This document shows positions 16,786 to 24,347 of a stretch of 64,000 nucleotides of DNA, one piece after another. The stretch is from a virus, in the IMG/VR virus record IMGVR_UViG_3300034012_003212, positions 62,001 to 126,000 of that record. One strand, 5' to 3'. The translations under genes were made by a program, and so were the position numbers. A model generated the notes under the pieces. The model had not been told where the DNA came from and searched no databases. It was given only the letters and a program-made list of their open reading frames with translations. Position 1 is the stretch's first letter; each line of letters opens with the position of its first letter.

Positions 16786-17090
16786 GCAAACAACCTCATT
16801 AAATTATCTTCGTAAAATCTCCTTTTGTCTTGATCCATCTGATCGATCTGGGATAACACAGTATTTTTCAATTGTATTAGAACCTTAGAAAAATGGACCA
16901 CTGCACCATCCGCTAGAACGTCTTTTTGGTTAGACATGAAACTACCGGTTATTCCTTTTAACCTCCAGAATATGTAAGGAGGAGAATCTATATATTCAAT
17001 GGTAACCTGCTTCCAACCAGGAGGTTGTATGAACATCCTATCAGCTTGGTCCCATTCAAGTGATTCTTCTAAATTGTAATCGAGCTTCAT
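16782..17090 (-). CDS. Hypothetical protein
   Basis: The start at 17090 gives 102 aa and forms an ATGA overlap with the stop of the DUF707-like gene. A longer frame back to 17111 exists, but the overlap and the sequence (MKLDYNLEESLEWD) favour the shorter form. The protein has a Trp-rich beta segment (PPGWKQVTIEYIDSPPYIFW) and a C-terminal helix (QIDQMDQDKRRFYEDNLMRL). No family was recognised. It overlaps the next gene by ATGA as well. Confidence 0.6.
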   Translation of the reverse strand: MKLDYNLEESLEWDQADRMFIQPPGWKQVTIEYIDSPPYIFWRLKGITGSFMSNQKDVLADGAVVHFSKVLIQLKNTVLSQIDQMDQDKRRFYEDNLMRLFA

Positions 17091-17779
17091 ACTATATTCC
17101 TTGGCCACCAATCATCTTTCTGTATACCCATGAGCTCTAAAACTAATTCCAGTTCCCGGTCTGCGTTTATCCTATTGGGTAATTGCCAGTGCTGGCTCCC
17201 AACGGGTTTGGTGTGCTTTACGACAACAGAATCAACTATTCCTAGACCTTCATACTTTAGTTCCTTTGCCCATATTATATCCTGCCCCCAGCCGGAGTAT
17301 GTGATCTTTAACGTCCATAGTAGATTCTTCAGGACCTCAGATTTAAACAATGGGCACATTATCTCGACAAAATTAGTCCTTCTGAATCCATTTTTATTCC
17401 TATTGACGACGAGTTCGAAGCTTCTAAAACTATCTTGTGACAATGACGGCTGGCATATATTGCAGTCATTTGATTCCGCCTCGTCGAATAATCTTACTAT
17501 GTCATCAACTGTACCAAAATCAACATCATAATCAGGAAGCCAGATGTACTTATACTTATTAAAAACTTCCGGCCAATGCGTGTTCAGTATATTGTACAGT
17601 ATATGGTGCTTGAACCCCTTGAATGAAAACGTCTTCATGGACTTTGAAATATCAAAATCCGGTGGTATTGTGTCGAACGATATGTGCGCAACATCGAATC
17701 CAGGGCCGCCGTACAAAGAATTGTAAAAGCCTCCTGGTGCTATCGTACACAACACTAGTCTATCGTTATTGCTTCGCAT
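17087..17779 (-). CDS. DUF707-like putative glycosyltransferase (GT-A)
   Basis: The 230-aa product has YKYIWLPDYDVDFG at about residue 76, the acidic strand-end motif of GT-A enzymes, followed by NFVEIMCPLFKSEVL near 136. GWGQDIIWAKEL near 163 and VVVKHTKPVGSQHW near 185 then carry the conserved Trp-Gly-x-Asp and His motifs that I associate with DUF707-type proteins. It probably transfers a sugar, with unknown donor and acceptor. It overlaps the 78-aa gene at its start and the 102-aa gene at its end. It lies about 230 bases from the dCMP hydroxymethylase-like gene, which makes modified cytosine one possible acceptor. Confidence 0.65.
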   Translation of the reverse strand: MRSNNDRLVLCTIAPGGFYNSLYGGPGFDVAHISFDTIPPDFDISKSMKTFSFKGFKHHILYNILNTHWPEVFNKYKYIWLPDYDVDFGTVDDIVRLFDEAESNDCNICQPSLSQDSFRSFELVVNRNKNGFRRTNFVEIMCPLFKSEVLKNLLWTLKITYSGWGQDIIWAKELKYEGLGIVDSVVVKHTKPVGSQHWQLPNRINADRELELVLELMGIQKDDWWPRNIV

Positions 17780-18002
17780 TCTGCTGCTTCTCTTGATTTG
17801 ACGACATTGACTCTATCGTCTTTGTCTTATCAAAAAATGTCACGGCGTCATATACCATCTTGGACTCCTGGAGTGTGTATGCGCCTCTTTGCTGAGCCCG
17901 CTCAACTGCACTTATGAGTATGTTGATCGCTTTTACTGGATCATCAACAACAAATTGAGGTTGTTCCTGTTGTTTTTCTGCCGTCGTATTTGTTTCTTCC
18001 AT
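17766..18002 (-). CDS. Small hypothetical protein
   Basis: The 78-aa product is polar at both ends with a central amphipathic helix pair (VKAINILISAVERAQQRGAYTL). The 'AQ-x-RG-A-Y-T-L' turn reminds me of small proteins in T4-like phages, but I cannot name the family. It has one of the clearer ribosome-binding sites in the window, AAGGAGT seven bases before the ATG, nine bases after the preceding gene. That suggests it is translated well on its own. Function is unknown. Confidence 0.6.
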   Translation of the reverse strand: MEETNTTAEKQQEQPQFVVDDPVKAINILISAVERAQQRGAYTLQESKMVYDAVTFFDKTKTIESMSSNQEKQQNAKQ

Positions 18003-18011
18003 CTTTACTCC

Positions 18012-18854
18012 TTATTTAAGTATGAATTTTTTTAATAGATTAAGATAATCCTGTTGTTTCATCGATTCTAATCTTTCTTTGTCCGATACTATGCATTCCA
18101 TCTCATTGATAAAAGCATCATTGTTTCCGTCAAAAATAGAAACAATGTTGAATTCATATGGGGTTTTTGCAAGTTCATCTGAATCAAAACCATCTACAAT
18201 CTTTTGTGCAACATCAAAATGCCTCTCGTAGTAGTGTGTGTTGTCAGAGAAATGGTGGTATGTGCCCAGTTTAATGTTTTCATACCCCCTCAACTTCAAT
18301 TGATGCAGCATCGATTGCTGTACTGTTGAGAAGAATGGCGCGTCATATTGCAGTCCATAGAATATATCGTTTGATCTCATCTGTACCTTCATGTTTAATT
18401 TCGAATCTCTGACCCAAAAATTAACATACATCGTACACACGAAATCTTTTACACCACTTTTCTGGTAATCAGGGGTGTTAAACACCATAACAGCTTGTCT
18501 TGTGTTTATATCATTCGCGAGACAGTCCAATGCCCACTGGAACTGATCATGATTCCTCTTTTGAATGATGTAGCCATAATTGGAATTTATGATTCCATTC
18601 ACTCTGAGATTATCCCAGAAATTAGAGAAGTGGCGGATCTTGTCAGTAGAAAGATCGCACAACATGTACCACCACAATTCTCCTGCAAAATATTTCCAGT
18701 TGAACTTCCTCGATGAGAAGTTCATGATACAGAGTCTGGGATCGATCTCTAGGTGTGTGAGAGTCTTTTCCCTCACCTTTAGGTTTCTTGGCGCACATTC
18801 ATCCTGCATTGTAATCAGAAGATCGTACACACACTGATTTAGGCTTTTAGGCAT
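18012..18854 (-). CDS. dCMP hydroxymethylase-like enzyme (thymidylate synthase family, T4 gp42-like)
   Basis: The 280-aa protein has the thymidylate-synthase-family core: INSNYGY at about residues 89-95, NTRQAVMVFN near 117, KDFVCT with the catalytic Cys140, and VQMRSNDI at 157-164. Thymidylate synthase has Asn177 for uracil, whereas T4 dCMP hydroxymethylase has Asp179. Here the equivalent residue is Asp171 (GLQYD), exactly 31 residues after the Cys, as in both families. The stretch from INSNYG to RSND reads much like T4 gp42 from memory. The predicted reaction is dCMP plus methylene-tetrahydrofolate to 5-hydroxymethyl-dCMP. Methylation of dCMP is the alternative. It lies 31 bases after the SGNH gene. 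Confidence 0.75.
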   Translation of the reverse strand: MPKSLNQCVYDLLITMQDECAPRNLKVREKTLTHLEIDPRLCIMNFSSRKFNWKYFAGELWWYMLCDLSTDKIRHFSNFWDNLRVNGIINSNYGYIIQKRNHDQFQWALDCLANDINTRQAVMVFNTPDYQKSGVKDFVCTMYVNFWVRDSKLNMKVQMRSNDIFYGLQYDAPFFSTVQQSMLHQLKLRGYENIKLGTYHHFSDNTHYYERHFDVAQKIVDGFDSDELAKTPYEFNIVSIFDGNNDAFINEMECIVSDKERLESMKQQDYLNLLKKFILK

Positions 18855-18884
18855 ATCTATTTTATAGATTTACTGACCGACTGT

Positions 18885-19967
18885 TTAAAAGAGCGCAACA
18901 GATCTGTTGGGATTTTGAAATTTATTCTTCTCGTCATTCTCAAAATTGTACTGATAACTGCTTCTTGAAAGATGCACGGATCCAGGCTTTTCCATGAATT
19001 TTGATGAGTATTCCTCTGGATCGATTGTATACCAAAAATCTGGCCATGTTATAGGGGCAAATCCCAATCTAGAACTATGTTCCATAAGTTCATCGTTGAA
19101 CAATCTCATAACATTGGATCGTTCTTCCCTTGAACCAAAGAATGGAGTTCCCTTGTACCAACCGGTTTTAGGTATACGTCTGTCCTCGTTTTCTATTGGG
19201 AGGAGGCACACAGGAGAAACAGTTTCAAGTTCGTACGAATCCATAAGTTTTACGAGGGATTCCATGTATTTGTTGCATAACTTTACGGCGGAATCCTGTG
19301 GATTAGATTCGCGAAGCAAATGGTGCCTAACATCTATATTACCGAAGTATGTTATGACATTCTTTGGGTAAACACCATCATAGATGAATTTGGATAAATC
19401 GCCGTCTTTTATGGCTCCATATAGCGTCTTTCCGTCGTTTCTATTTATGTTCGATCCAGGAACATACACTGAAACAGTGTGACTATCGCCCATGGCAAAC
19501 ACTTCGGATCGAAGGACGACTCGAACGGTTGGCACATTTGAACATATGTCACTGAACTGTGATGGATTCAATGATTTCCAAAAATCTTCACATGAGTTCA
19601 TCCTAGACAGAAGAACTGTTCCATAATCTGGCATTCTTTCATTCAAGCAGAATATGTCTCCGTTGAATATAGCCAGTCTGTTTATTCGATGTGCGTTTTC
19701 GTCACTCGCGCCCGAGAACATATTGAATGTTCCCTTATAGTCCATGGGAAGAAGGACTAGCCATGCGTCGAATTCATTCACGTCCTGTCCCTTTTCGAGT
19801 AACTTTGCATCAATTCCGGCGTGTCTCAGCTGATTGATGACAAGAAATGTCCAGGAGGATTTATGGCTTTCTGGCTTTTTGCTATACGTAGAAATAACGT
19901 CATCTACACAGACCTTTTTGCCATGCAATCTTTTTGATAGATCATAGACATCAATAAATGTTTGCAT
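18885..19967 (-). CDS. SGNH/GDSL-type hydrolase with an N-terminal extension
   Basis: Residues about 155-345 carry the SGNH blocks in order. FAMGDSHT near 157 holds the nucleophile Ser, YFGNIDVRHH near 207 holds the block III Gly-Asn, and GSVHLSR near 329 holds the catalytic His. The usual Asp three residues before that His is not present (sequence PGSVH). The first 150 residues form a separate domain, perhaps a Rossmann-like fold, of unknown role. SGNH enzymes remove acyl groups from sugars or lipids. ATG 19967 overlaps the preceding stop as TGATG; a GTG at 19970 is possible. A host-surface or virion glycan target is an inference. Confidence 0.65.
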   Translation of the reverse strand: MQTFIDVYDLSKRLHGKKVCVDDVISTYSKKPESHKSSWTFLVINQLRHAGIDAKLLEKGQDVNEFDAWLVLLPMDYKGTFNMFSGASDENAHRINRLAIFNGDIFCLNERMPDYGTVLLSRMNSCEDFWKSLNPSQFSDICSNVPTVRVVLRSEVFAMGDSHTVSVYVPGSNINRNDGKTLYGAIKDGDLSKFIYDGVYPKNVITYFGNIDVRHHLLRESNPQDSAVKLCNKYMESLVKLMDSYELETVSPVCLLPIENEDRRIPKTGWYKGTPFFGSREERSNVMRLFNDELMEHSSRLGFAPITWPDFWYTIDPEEYSSKFMEKPGSVHLSRSSYQYNFENDEKNKFQNPNRSVALF

Positions 19968-20263
19968 CACTTTCCATTCAGATAGTTTTCTAATGCCTGT
20001 ATGTATGCGACAGCATCCAAGAGATTATCTTGTTTATGTGTATAGCTCTCTCTGGATAGTTTTAGGGCTATCATGGCCTTGTACATGTGTTCTGCGTCAA
20101 GTGTTAGGCCAGTCATGCCATTGAATATTTGCGCAGCTCTCGCCATACCTTCCGAGAATGGTCCATACTGTCTTTCCTTTTCCTCCGACCTCTGGTTAAC
20201 TATTTTATCTGCCTGTTGCAGTATACTATCTTCATTGGTCTTTGTTTGTTTCTTGGGTTTCAT
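19967..20263 (-). CDS. DUF6378-like small protein
   Basis: The 98-aa product reads RQYGPFSEGMARAAQIFNGMTG at about residues 32-53 (reported here in pieces: RQYGPF, EGMARA, FNGMTG), then ALKLSRE and KQDNLLDAVAYIQALE. That matches the pattern of a small all-helical family common in phages (DUF6378), whose role is unknown. The helix pattern with Lys-x-Asp-Asn-Leu-x-Asp resembles MazG-type nucleotide pyrophosphatases, so nucleotide binding is conceivable but unproven. It sits between the DNA glycosylase and the SGNH gene. Confidence 0.65.
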   Translation of the reverse strand: MKPKKQTKTNEDSILQQADKIVNQRSEEKERQYGPFSEGMARAAQIFNGMTGLTLDAEHMYKAMIALKLSRESYTHKQDNLLDAVAYIQALENYLNGK

Positions 20264-20280
20264 ATGGTATAGTTATGATT

Positions 20281-20700
20281 CTAAAAGACTTCTTCTGTTT
20301 TTACCCATTCCATGTATTTTATCAGGACTCTGTCCTTTGGTTTAACGCGGTTGTCATGTCTTTGAAAAATCATCCATGAATCTCTTGCGTATTCCCCGAT
20401 TCCATGCAATTCACTAGGATCTTCCCCGTTCCACTGGAGCCATTCATTCGAGAATCGTATGAGCTTCTTTGAACGAATATTCTGAAACCCGAGTGGTTTT
20501 ATACATCGCGCGACTTCAATTGGATCTGCCTTAGATAATCTATCTGCATTGGGGTACTTTTCAAAAAATTCATGTCTGACCAGGTCAACTTGACGAAAAC
20601 TCGTCTGGTTCAACATCATGCAGACCACCAGCATCTTCCATGGATCATCTCGGTATATTTCTTGTCTCAGATTATACGGACTTAATTTAGGATGTTTCAT
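20281..20700 (-). CDS. HhH-GPD DNA glycosylase, MBD4-like
   Basis: The 139-aa protein is collinear over nearly its whole length with the catalytic domain of mammalian MBD4 as I remember it: SPYNLRQE and DPWKMLV (MBD4 SPFNLVQE, DPWKLLI), FFEKYPNA, PLGF, then the helix-hairpin-helix LHGIGEYARDS at 98-108. The catalytic Asp123 lies in KPKDRVLIKY (MBD4 HPEDHKLNKY). MBD4 removes T or 5-hydroxymethyl-U mispaired with G. No iron-sulphur cluster Cys set is present, unlike endonuclease III or MutY. It is the promoter-proximal gene of the cluster that includes the dCMP hydroxymethylase-like enzyme, and is divergent from the plus-strand gene at 20753. Confidence 0.85.
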   Translation of the reverse strand: MKHPKLSPYNLRQEIYRDDPWKMLVVCMMLNQTSFRQVDLVRHEFFEKYPNADRLSKADPIEVARCIKPLGFQNIRSKKLIRFSNEWLQWNGEDPSELHGIGEYARDSWMIFQRHDNRVKPKDRVLIKYMEWVKTEEVF

Positions 20701-20726
20701 ATTTTTTTCGTTTTTTCGCCGAGAAC

Positions 20727-20737
20727 GAGATATATAG
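20727..20737 (+). promoter_or_regulatory. Promoter-like motif GAGATATATAG on the plus strand
   Basis: The motif lies in the 52-base divergent gap and faces the plus-strand 105-aa gene, ending 16 bases before its TTG start. It is the same motif as at minus-strand operon heads but in the opposite orientation, matching the direction of the gene that follows. Confidence 0.5.
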
Positions 20738-20752
20738 TTTAAATTTCAGAGT

Positions 20753-21070
20753 TTGTACACCTTTTCTGATATAAAAAACGGACTTCACACGCTGAATGAA
20801 GCTTCAACTGAATTGAATTCTAGCCTCAAGAAAGTACACAAACTTGGGTTGGAGTTACAAAACATACAAAAAGATGTCATAGATTTGTATGAAGACAAAA
20901 AGAAAATTGACCCTAAGTCAAAGACACTGAAGAAGTTAGAAGCTAAGATAAATTCTTTGTTGAAGACGAAAGTAAACATTGAAAAAGAGATGGATCGAGA
21001 AACGAGAAAGCTCGAAAGACACATCTCGCAATTGGATCCACAGGGGAAAATTCAGAAATTTTTCACATAA
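20753..21070 (+). CDS. Small coiled-coil protein, TTG start
   Basis: The 105-aa product is almost entirely heptad-like helix, Lys/Glu/Leu-rich from about residue 10 to 95, with a Pro break at IDPKSK near residue 53, so it probably forms an antiparallel helical hairpin. No in-frame ATG exists before the helix. The frame opens after a TAG at 20735, so TTG 20753 is the likely start. It precedes the DUF3008-like gene by 12 bases, and the two share one terminator. A structural or scaffolding role is possible. The motif TLNEAS near residue 13 resembles prohead-protease sites but is weak evidence. Confidence 0.6.
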   Translation: MYTFSDIKNGLHTLNEASTELNSSLKKVHKLGLELQNIQKDVIDLYEDKKKIDPKSKTLKKLEAKINSLLKTKVNIEKEMDRETRKLERHISQLDPQGKIQKFFT

Positions 21071-21082
21071 AAACATCATACT

Positions 21083-21673
21083 ATGCCAGCAAAATCTAAA
21101 GCACAAAAGCGACTCATGACATGGGCGCTCGGAGTCAAAAAGGGCAAAGCAAAAACATCCTCGAAAAAAGTAAAGGATATTGCCAAGGATATGACAGTAA
21201 AGGAACTAGAGAAATACGCAAAAACAAAAATGAGTATGCCAGAACGAATCGAAGAGGCGAATTCAGTCGTGTGTTTCGATGACTTTGAATTCAAGAATTC
21301 AACGAATAAACGAAGGATTCTTGAGGCAAAGGATGATGAAGAAACAACAGATGTAACACCAGAGCCGGAGACAGAGATGCCTTCAGGTGATATGGCTGAT
21401 ACGCTGATGGCTCCCGAGGACGCAGAAGAAGGTGATAATGTTTTGATGAACATAAAATCTCCCGAGAAGATGTCAAGGACAAAGGATTCCTATGAATGGA
21501 GCGAACCTGAGTCAAAGATGATTCAATTTCAATTGAAGAACATCATTGAAAAGGCAGAAGAGCTCATACAACTCTTTGATGGCTATGACGAAATTGAAGA
21601 TTGGATTCAAGCAAAAATGACAGTTGCTGACAACTACATAAGTAACGTCCGTGACTACATGAAGCACAAGTAA
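21083..21673 (+). CDS. DUF3008-like N-terminus with acidic linker and helical C-terminus
   Basis: The 196-aa product starts PAKSKAQKRLM and continues with KKVKDIAKDMTVKELEKYA and a Thr-Lys near residue 46. This is the pattern of the DUF3008 family of small basic proteins ('PAKSKAQQR...').  Residues 75-130 are acidic and Pro-rich. The C-terminal 50 residues (KAEELIQLFDGYDEIEDWIQAK) form a helical module that I have seen in marine T4-like phage proteins of unknown role. It is on the plus strand, opposite to almost all neighbours, and ends in a strong terminator. Function is unknown. A virion-internal or DNA-binding role would fit the charge pattern. Confidence 0.65.
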   Translation: MPAKSKAQKRLMTWALGVKKGKAKTSSKKVKDIAKDMTVKELEKYAKTKMSMPERIEEANSVVCFDDFEFKNSTNKRRILEAKDDEETTDVTPEPETEMPSGDMADTLMAPEDAEEGDNVLMNIKSPEKMSRTKDSYEWSEPESKMIQFQLKNIIEKAEELIQLFDGYDEIEDWIQAKMTVADNYISNVRDYMKHK

Positions 21674-21695
21674 ACGATACACATAGAAGATAACA

Positions 21696-21733
21696 AACCC
21701 GTTAGTTAGCAATAACTTACGGGTTTTTTATTT
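21696..21733 (+). terminator. Intrinsic terminator of the plus-strand pair
   Basis: A 13-bp stem with one mismatch (arms beginning AACCCGTT and ending TACGGGTT) closes on a GCAA tetraloop at 21709-21712 and is followed by TTTTTTATTT. It lies between the convergent DUF3008-like and RmlC-like genes. Confidence 0.9.
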
Positions 21734-22373
21734 ACACTTTATACCATTCACGATTTCTAGATTCATCACTCTCGCACCAATCATCAAACGATATGGCATT
21801 TGCATCCTTTTCTGAAAGTATCGGATCAATTCCTAGATCTTTCCAGTCACAATCAAATGAGTCCCATCTGATTGATCTTTCCTTTTCATGAAACCTGTTC
21901 TCGTCGCATTTATAGCAAACATCCGCAACATCACTTAGAACCTGAAACCCATTTGCAAAACCGCTAGGAATCCATACCATCTTTGGTTCATTATCATTTA
22001 GATGTATCTTCACATGCTTACCGAATGTAGGGGATCCTCTACGGAGATCTAGTTCAACGAGCAAGATCTCGCCCCTGACAACTCTTATCAGTTTCCCCAT
22101 ACCAAACATGTACTGAAAGTGCATACCTCGGATCACGCCACGCTTTGATCTTGAGTGATTATCCTGAACGAATGATCCCGGAAGATCGTTATACGCGAAT
22201 GAGATCTTATTGAAACTTTCTTGAAAGAAACCACGATCATCCTCAAATCTCTTTCCTGTTATGATTTCCACGCCACCGAGAACAACTTCTATGCTATCTA
22301 TTGCATTTTTGCTCATAAGGCTGATTTTCTTGTGTATTGAATCCAAGGATTCTCGTGAATTTTTTAGTTCCAT
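21732..22373 (-). CDS. dTDP-4-dehydrorhamnose 3,5-epimerase-like protein (RmlC fold)
   Basis: The 213-aa protein follows the RmlC pattern: DDRGFFQESF near residue 46, GVIRGMHFQ near 74 with the catalytic His, GKLIRVVRGEI and FGKHVKIHL as cupin strands, IPSGFANGFQVLS near 132, and SIRWD near 165. Two positions look unusual: the common GFAHGF reads GFANGF, and the Tyr pair before the final Trp-Asp is replaced (ENRF). Activity may therefore be altered to single-position epimerisation. The extra 30 N-terminal residues are not part of the cupin. AGGATG nine bases before ATG 22373 supports this start. Its product sugar may feed one of the phage glycosyltransferases. Confidence 0.8.
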   Translation of the reverse strand: MELKNSRESLDSIHKKISLMSKNAIDSIEVVLGGVEIITGKRFEDDRGFFQESFNKISFAYNDLPGSFVQDNHSRSKRGVIRGMHFQYMFGMGKLIRVVRGEILLVELDLRRGSPTFGKHVKIHLNDNEPKMVWIPSGFANGFQVLSDVADVCYKCDENRFHEKERSIRWDSFDCDWKDLGIDPILSEKDANAISFDDWCESDESRNREWYKV

Positions 22374-22427
22374 AAAAACATCCTGTATTTTTGCTGTAAT
22401 CTAACAAAAAATTACAAATTTTTACAC

Positions 22428-22466
22428 AAAAAAATAAGGGCCCCGAAAAAATATCGGAGGCCCTTA
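22428..22466 (-). terminator. Intrinsic terminator downstream of the capsid gene
   Basis: The minus-strand stem AAGGGCC-TCCGA pairs with TCGGGGCCCTT (7 bp, a one-base bulge, then 4 bp) around an A/T loop and is followed by TTATTTTTTT. It should stop transcripts leaving the major capsid gene. Confidence 0.9.
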
Positions 22467-22473
22467 ACATTCT

Positions 22474-22507
22474 ATAACCTAGGATCCCTTAGAATCCTTT
22501 AGGTTAT
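22474..22507 (-). other. Hairpin overlapping the capsid gene stop codon
   Basis: The inverted repeat ATAACCTA...TAGGTTAT extends inward by GGAT/ATCC across a two-base bulge. It overlaps the capsid stop codon at 22504 and precedes the terminator. With no U-tract, mRNA 3'-end stabilisation is more likely than termination. Confidence 0.6.
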
Positions 22508-24333
22508 GCCAAACCTGCTGTCGGCGGCTCAACCCAGAAAGTGTAGTATTGTGCTTCGGGGTAGAAACCAGCGTCAACCAGAGCGTAACGGCTCTTCACT
22601 GCGATCTTCGGCGACATTGTACCTTCAGCGATTGTGCTGATGGACTCTGCCATGAGGTAAGGCATGAACTTGATACCGGGTTCGATATCTGCACCCTTAC
22701 GACCAACGAGAACGCGTGTATCTTCCCATGTCATGTTAGGATCAACATAAACTGTCATTCCGAACAATGTACCAGCGGGATACAATTGGCCATTAGATTG
22801 GTTGAGGTTGTTATCAAACGGAGAGAACGTGAAGCCCTTAACAACGTTCAATGCCGAAATAACTTGGGCATTTGTAACGATGAAGTTAGCCGGGCCACGA
22901 CGACCGCGTGTGTGAATCAGGTTAGAAGCAGCATGGATCTTGCTAACAATACGATGTTGTACCGTTGTCAAGTTCTCGAATCCACCGTAATCAGCGAATG
23001 CGGGGATGTTGTTGCTCCAAGAAATTGCGCTATCAGATTTACCGATGAAGCTCAGAGTAGATGCGGATGTAGTTTGTGTAGCATCGCATGACAGGTTAAG
23101 AGTAAAACCTTGTGTCTGATAAACATCGTAGTTGTTCTGCCAGCCAAGTGCGAATGCACGGCTCAAGATGTGCTTGTTGATCGTCTGAGAAACTTCGTTA
23201 ACCAACACGCCTTCTGCCATACCAAGGATGTCGATACCGAATTGACGGTTAAGATCCTGGATCTGCTCAGTTGTTACGCTGATGTTAACTTGGAATGTAC
23301 CAGCCTGAACGTTCTTTGTGAACGTCTGGATGCCCATCGAACGTGAATACGTAGATTCACCGGTCGAACGATTCATCGGATCGTATGCCTTTGTACCATC
23401 GGTGAAAGGACCATTCCATGTGTTTGTGTCACTGTTGCCAGCGCCAGAAGGACCATATATGTGATTCTCGAGAGCCGATACGTATGTAGGCTTGTTGCCG
23501 TTGCAGCTTGCGAATGCTTCTGTATCTGCTGTGTTTGCGGATGCTTGACCTACGATCGCAGAGTAGGAACTGGTAGTGTTACCAAAACCGAATACGTCAG
23601 CGATGGAAACTGTGTTCTCATTTGTGCCTGCTGTGTATGCACCAGTCGATGCGATAGTACCAGTAGAAGTTACGCGGAAAATCAAATCGCCAGTAACGAA
23701 TGACTTACCTACGTATATCACCTTTGCAGCAGAGGTTGCTGCTAGTGTAACAGCATAACCTGTTCCGCTAGCAGTGTTCGAAGAAGCTTGTAGAGGCAAT
23801 GCATAATATGTCGTTCCAACTGCAAGTTGATCTGTGCTTGCATCGTATATAGAGCTAGTAGCGACTGCAAACATCAACGGTTGGTTTGTATTTGCATTCA
23901 AGTTATCAGCTGTATCAAGTTTACCACCAGCATAGATATAATCCATGTAAGGAAGGATACCTGTCGGACCCGGCATGGGGATAACCGAAACGATATCGAA
24001 ACCTATTGTCTTTGCTGCAACTTGGATAGCAAGAGGAAGCAACGACGGGAATTTATCACCAGAGCCTTGGTAAGCTGCATTATAGAAACCGGAAGCCGAT
24101 GTGCCATAAGCTGTACCGAGGTTAACTGCGCCCTGACCGGGAACGTTGATGAGCTGCGCAAGACCTGTGCCTTGGAAAGACTCGTTGAGGGATGAACTTT
24201 CGTTCATCTGATGGTAGTGGCAATACTTCGACAACCAAGTAGTCTTGTAGTTGTCGTTGACACCAACATCCTTAAGTACCGGGGCCCACTCGTTTACAAC
24301 TTGAGCCTCATTTATATGCATAAGATTATTCAT
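22504..24333 (-). CDS. Major capsid protein (T4 gp23-like)
   Basis: The 609-aa protein shows the gp23 landmark at about residues 108-135 (KTIGFDIVSVIPMPGPTG, equivalent to T4 'FDICGVQPMNSPTG'). The C-terminal block ending in IAVKSRYALVDAGFYPEAQYY near 580 is also typical. It has the HK97 fold and builds the head. T4 gp23 is 521 aa, so this one is longer, with Ser/Thr/Ala-rich insertions at about 150-300 that may form a surface domain. A likely prohead-protease site is LNE/SF at residues 49-53, close to where T4 removes its N-terminus. The leader is A/T-rich without an SD site. A hairpin and terminator follow the gene. Confidence 0.93.
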   Translation of the reverse strand: MNNLMHINEAQVVNEWAPVLKDVGVNDNYKTTWLSKYCHYHQMNESSSLNESFQGTGLAQLINVPGQGAVNLGTAYGTSASGFYNAAYQGSGDKFPSLLPLAIQVAAKTIGFDIVSVIPMPGPTGILPYMDYIYAGGKLDTADNLNANTNQPLMFAVATSSIYDASTDQLAVGTTYYALPLQASSNTASGTGYAVTLAATSAAKVIYVGKSFVTGDLIFRVTSTGTIASTGAYTAGTNENTVSIADVFGFGNTTSSYSAIVGQASANTADTEAFASCNGNKPTYVSALENHIYGPSGAGNSDTNTWNGPFTDGTKAYDPMNRSTGESTYSRSMGIQTFTKNVQAGTFQVNISVTTEQIQDLNRQFGIDILGMAEGVLVNEVSQTINKHILSRAFALGWQNNYDVYQTQGFTLNLSCDATQTTSASTLSFIGKSDSAISWSNNIPAFADYGGFENLTTVQHRIVSKIHAASNLIHTRGRRGPANFIVTNAQVISALNVVKGFTFSPFDNNLNQSNGQLYPAGTLFGMTVYVDPNMTWEDTRVLVGRKGADIEPGIKFMPYLMAESISTIAEGTMSPKIAVKSRYALVDAGFYPEAQYYTFWVEPPTAGLA

Positions 24334-24347
24334 GTTTGTTTATTTTT

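Noticed and set aside
22549-23346. Plus-strand Cys-rich open frames opposite the capsid gene.
   Set aside because: They are antisense shadows of gp23, which has clear family motifs in the other strand. No ribosome-binding site was seen.
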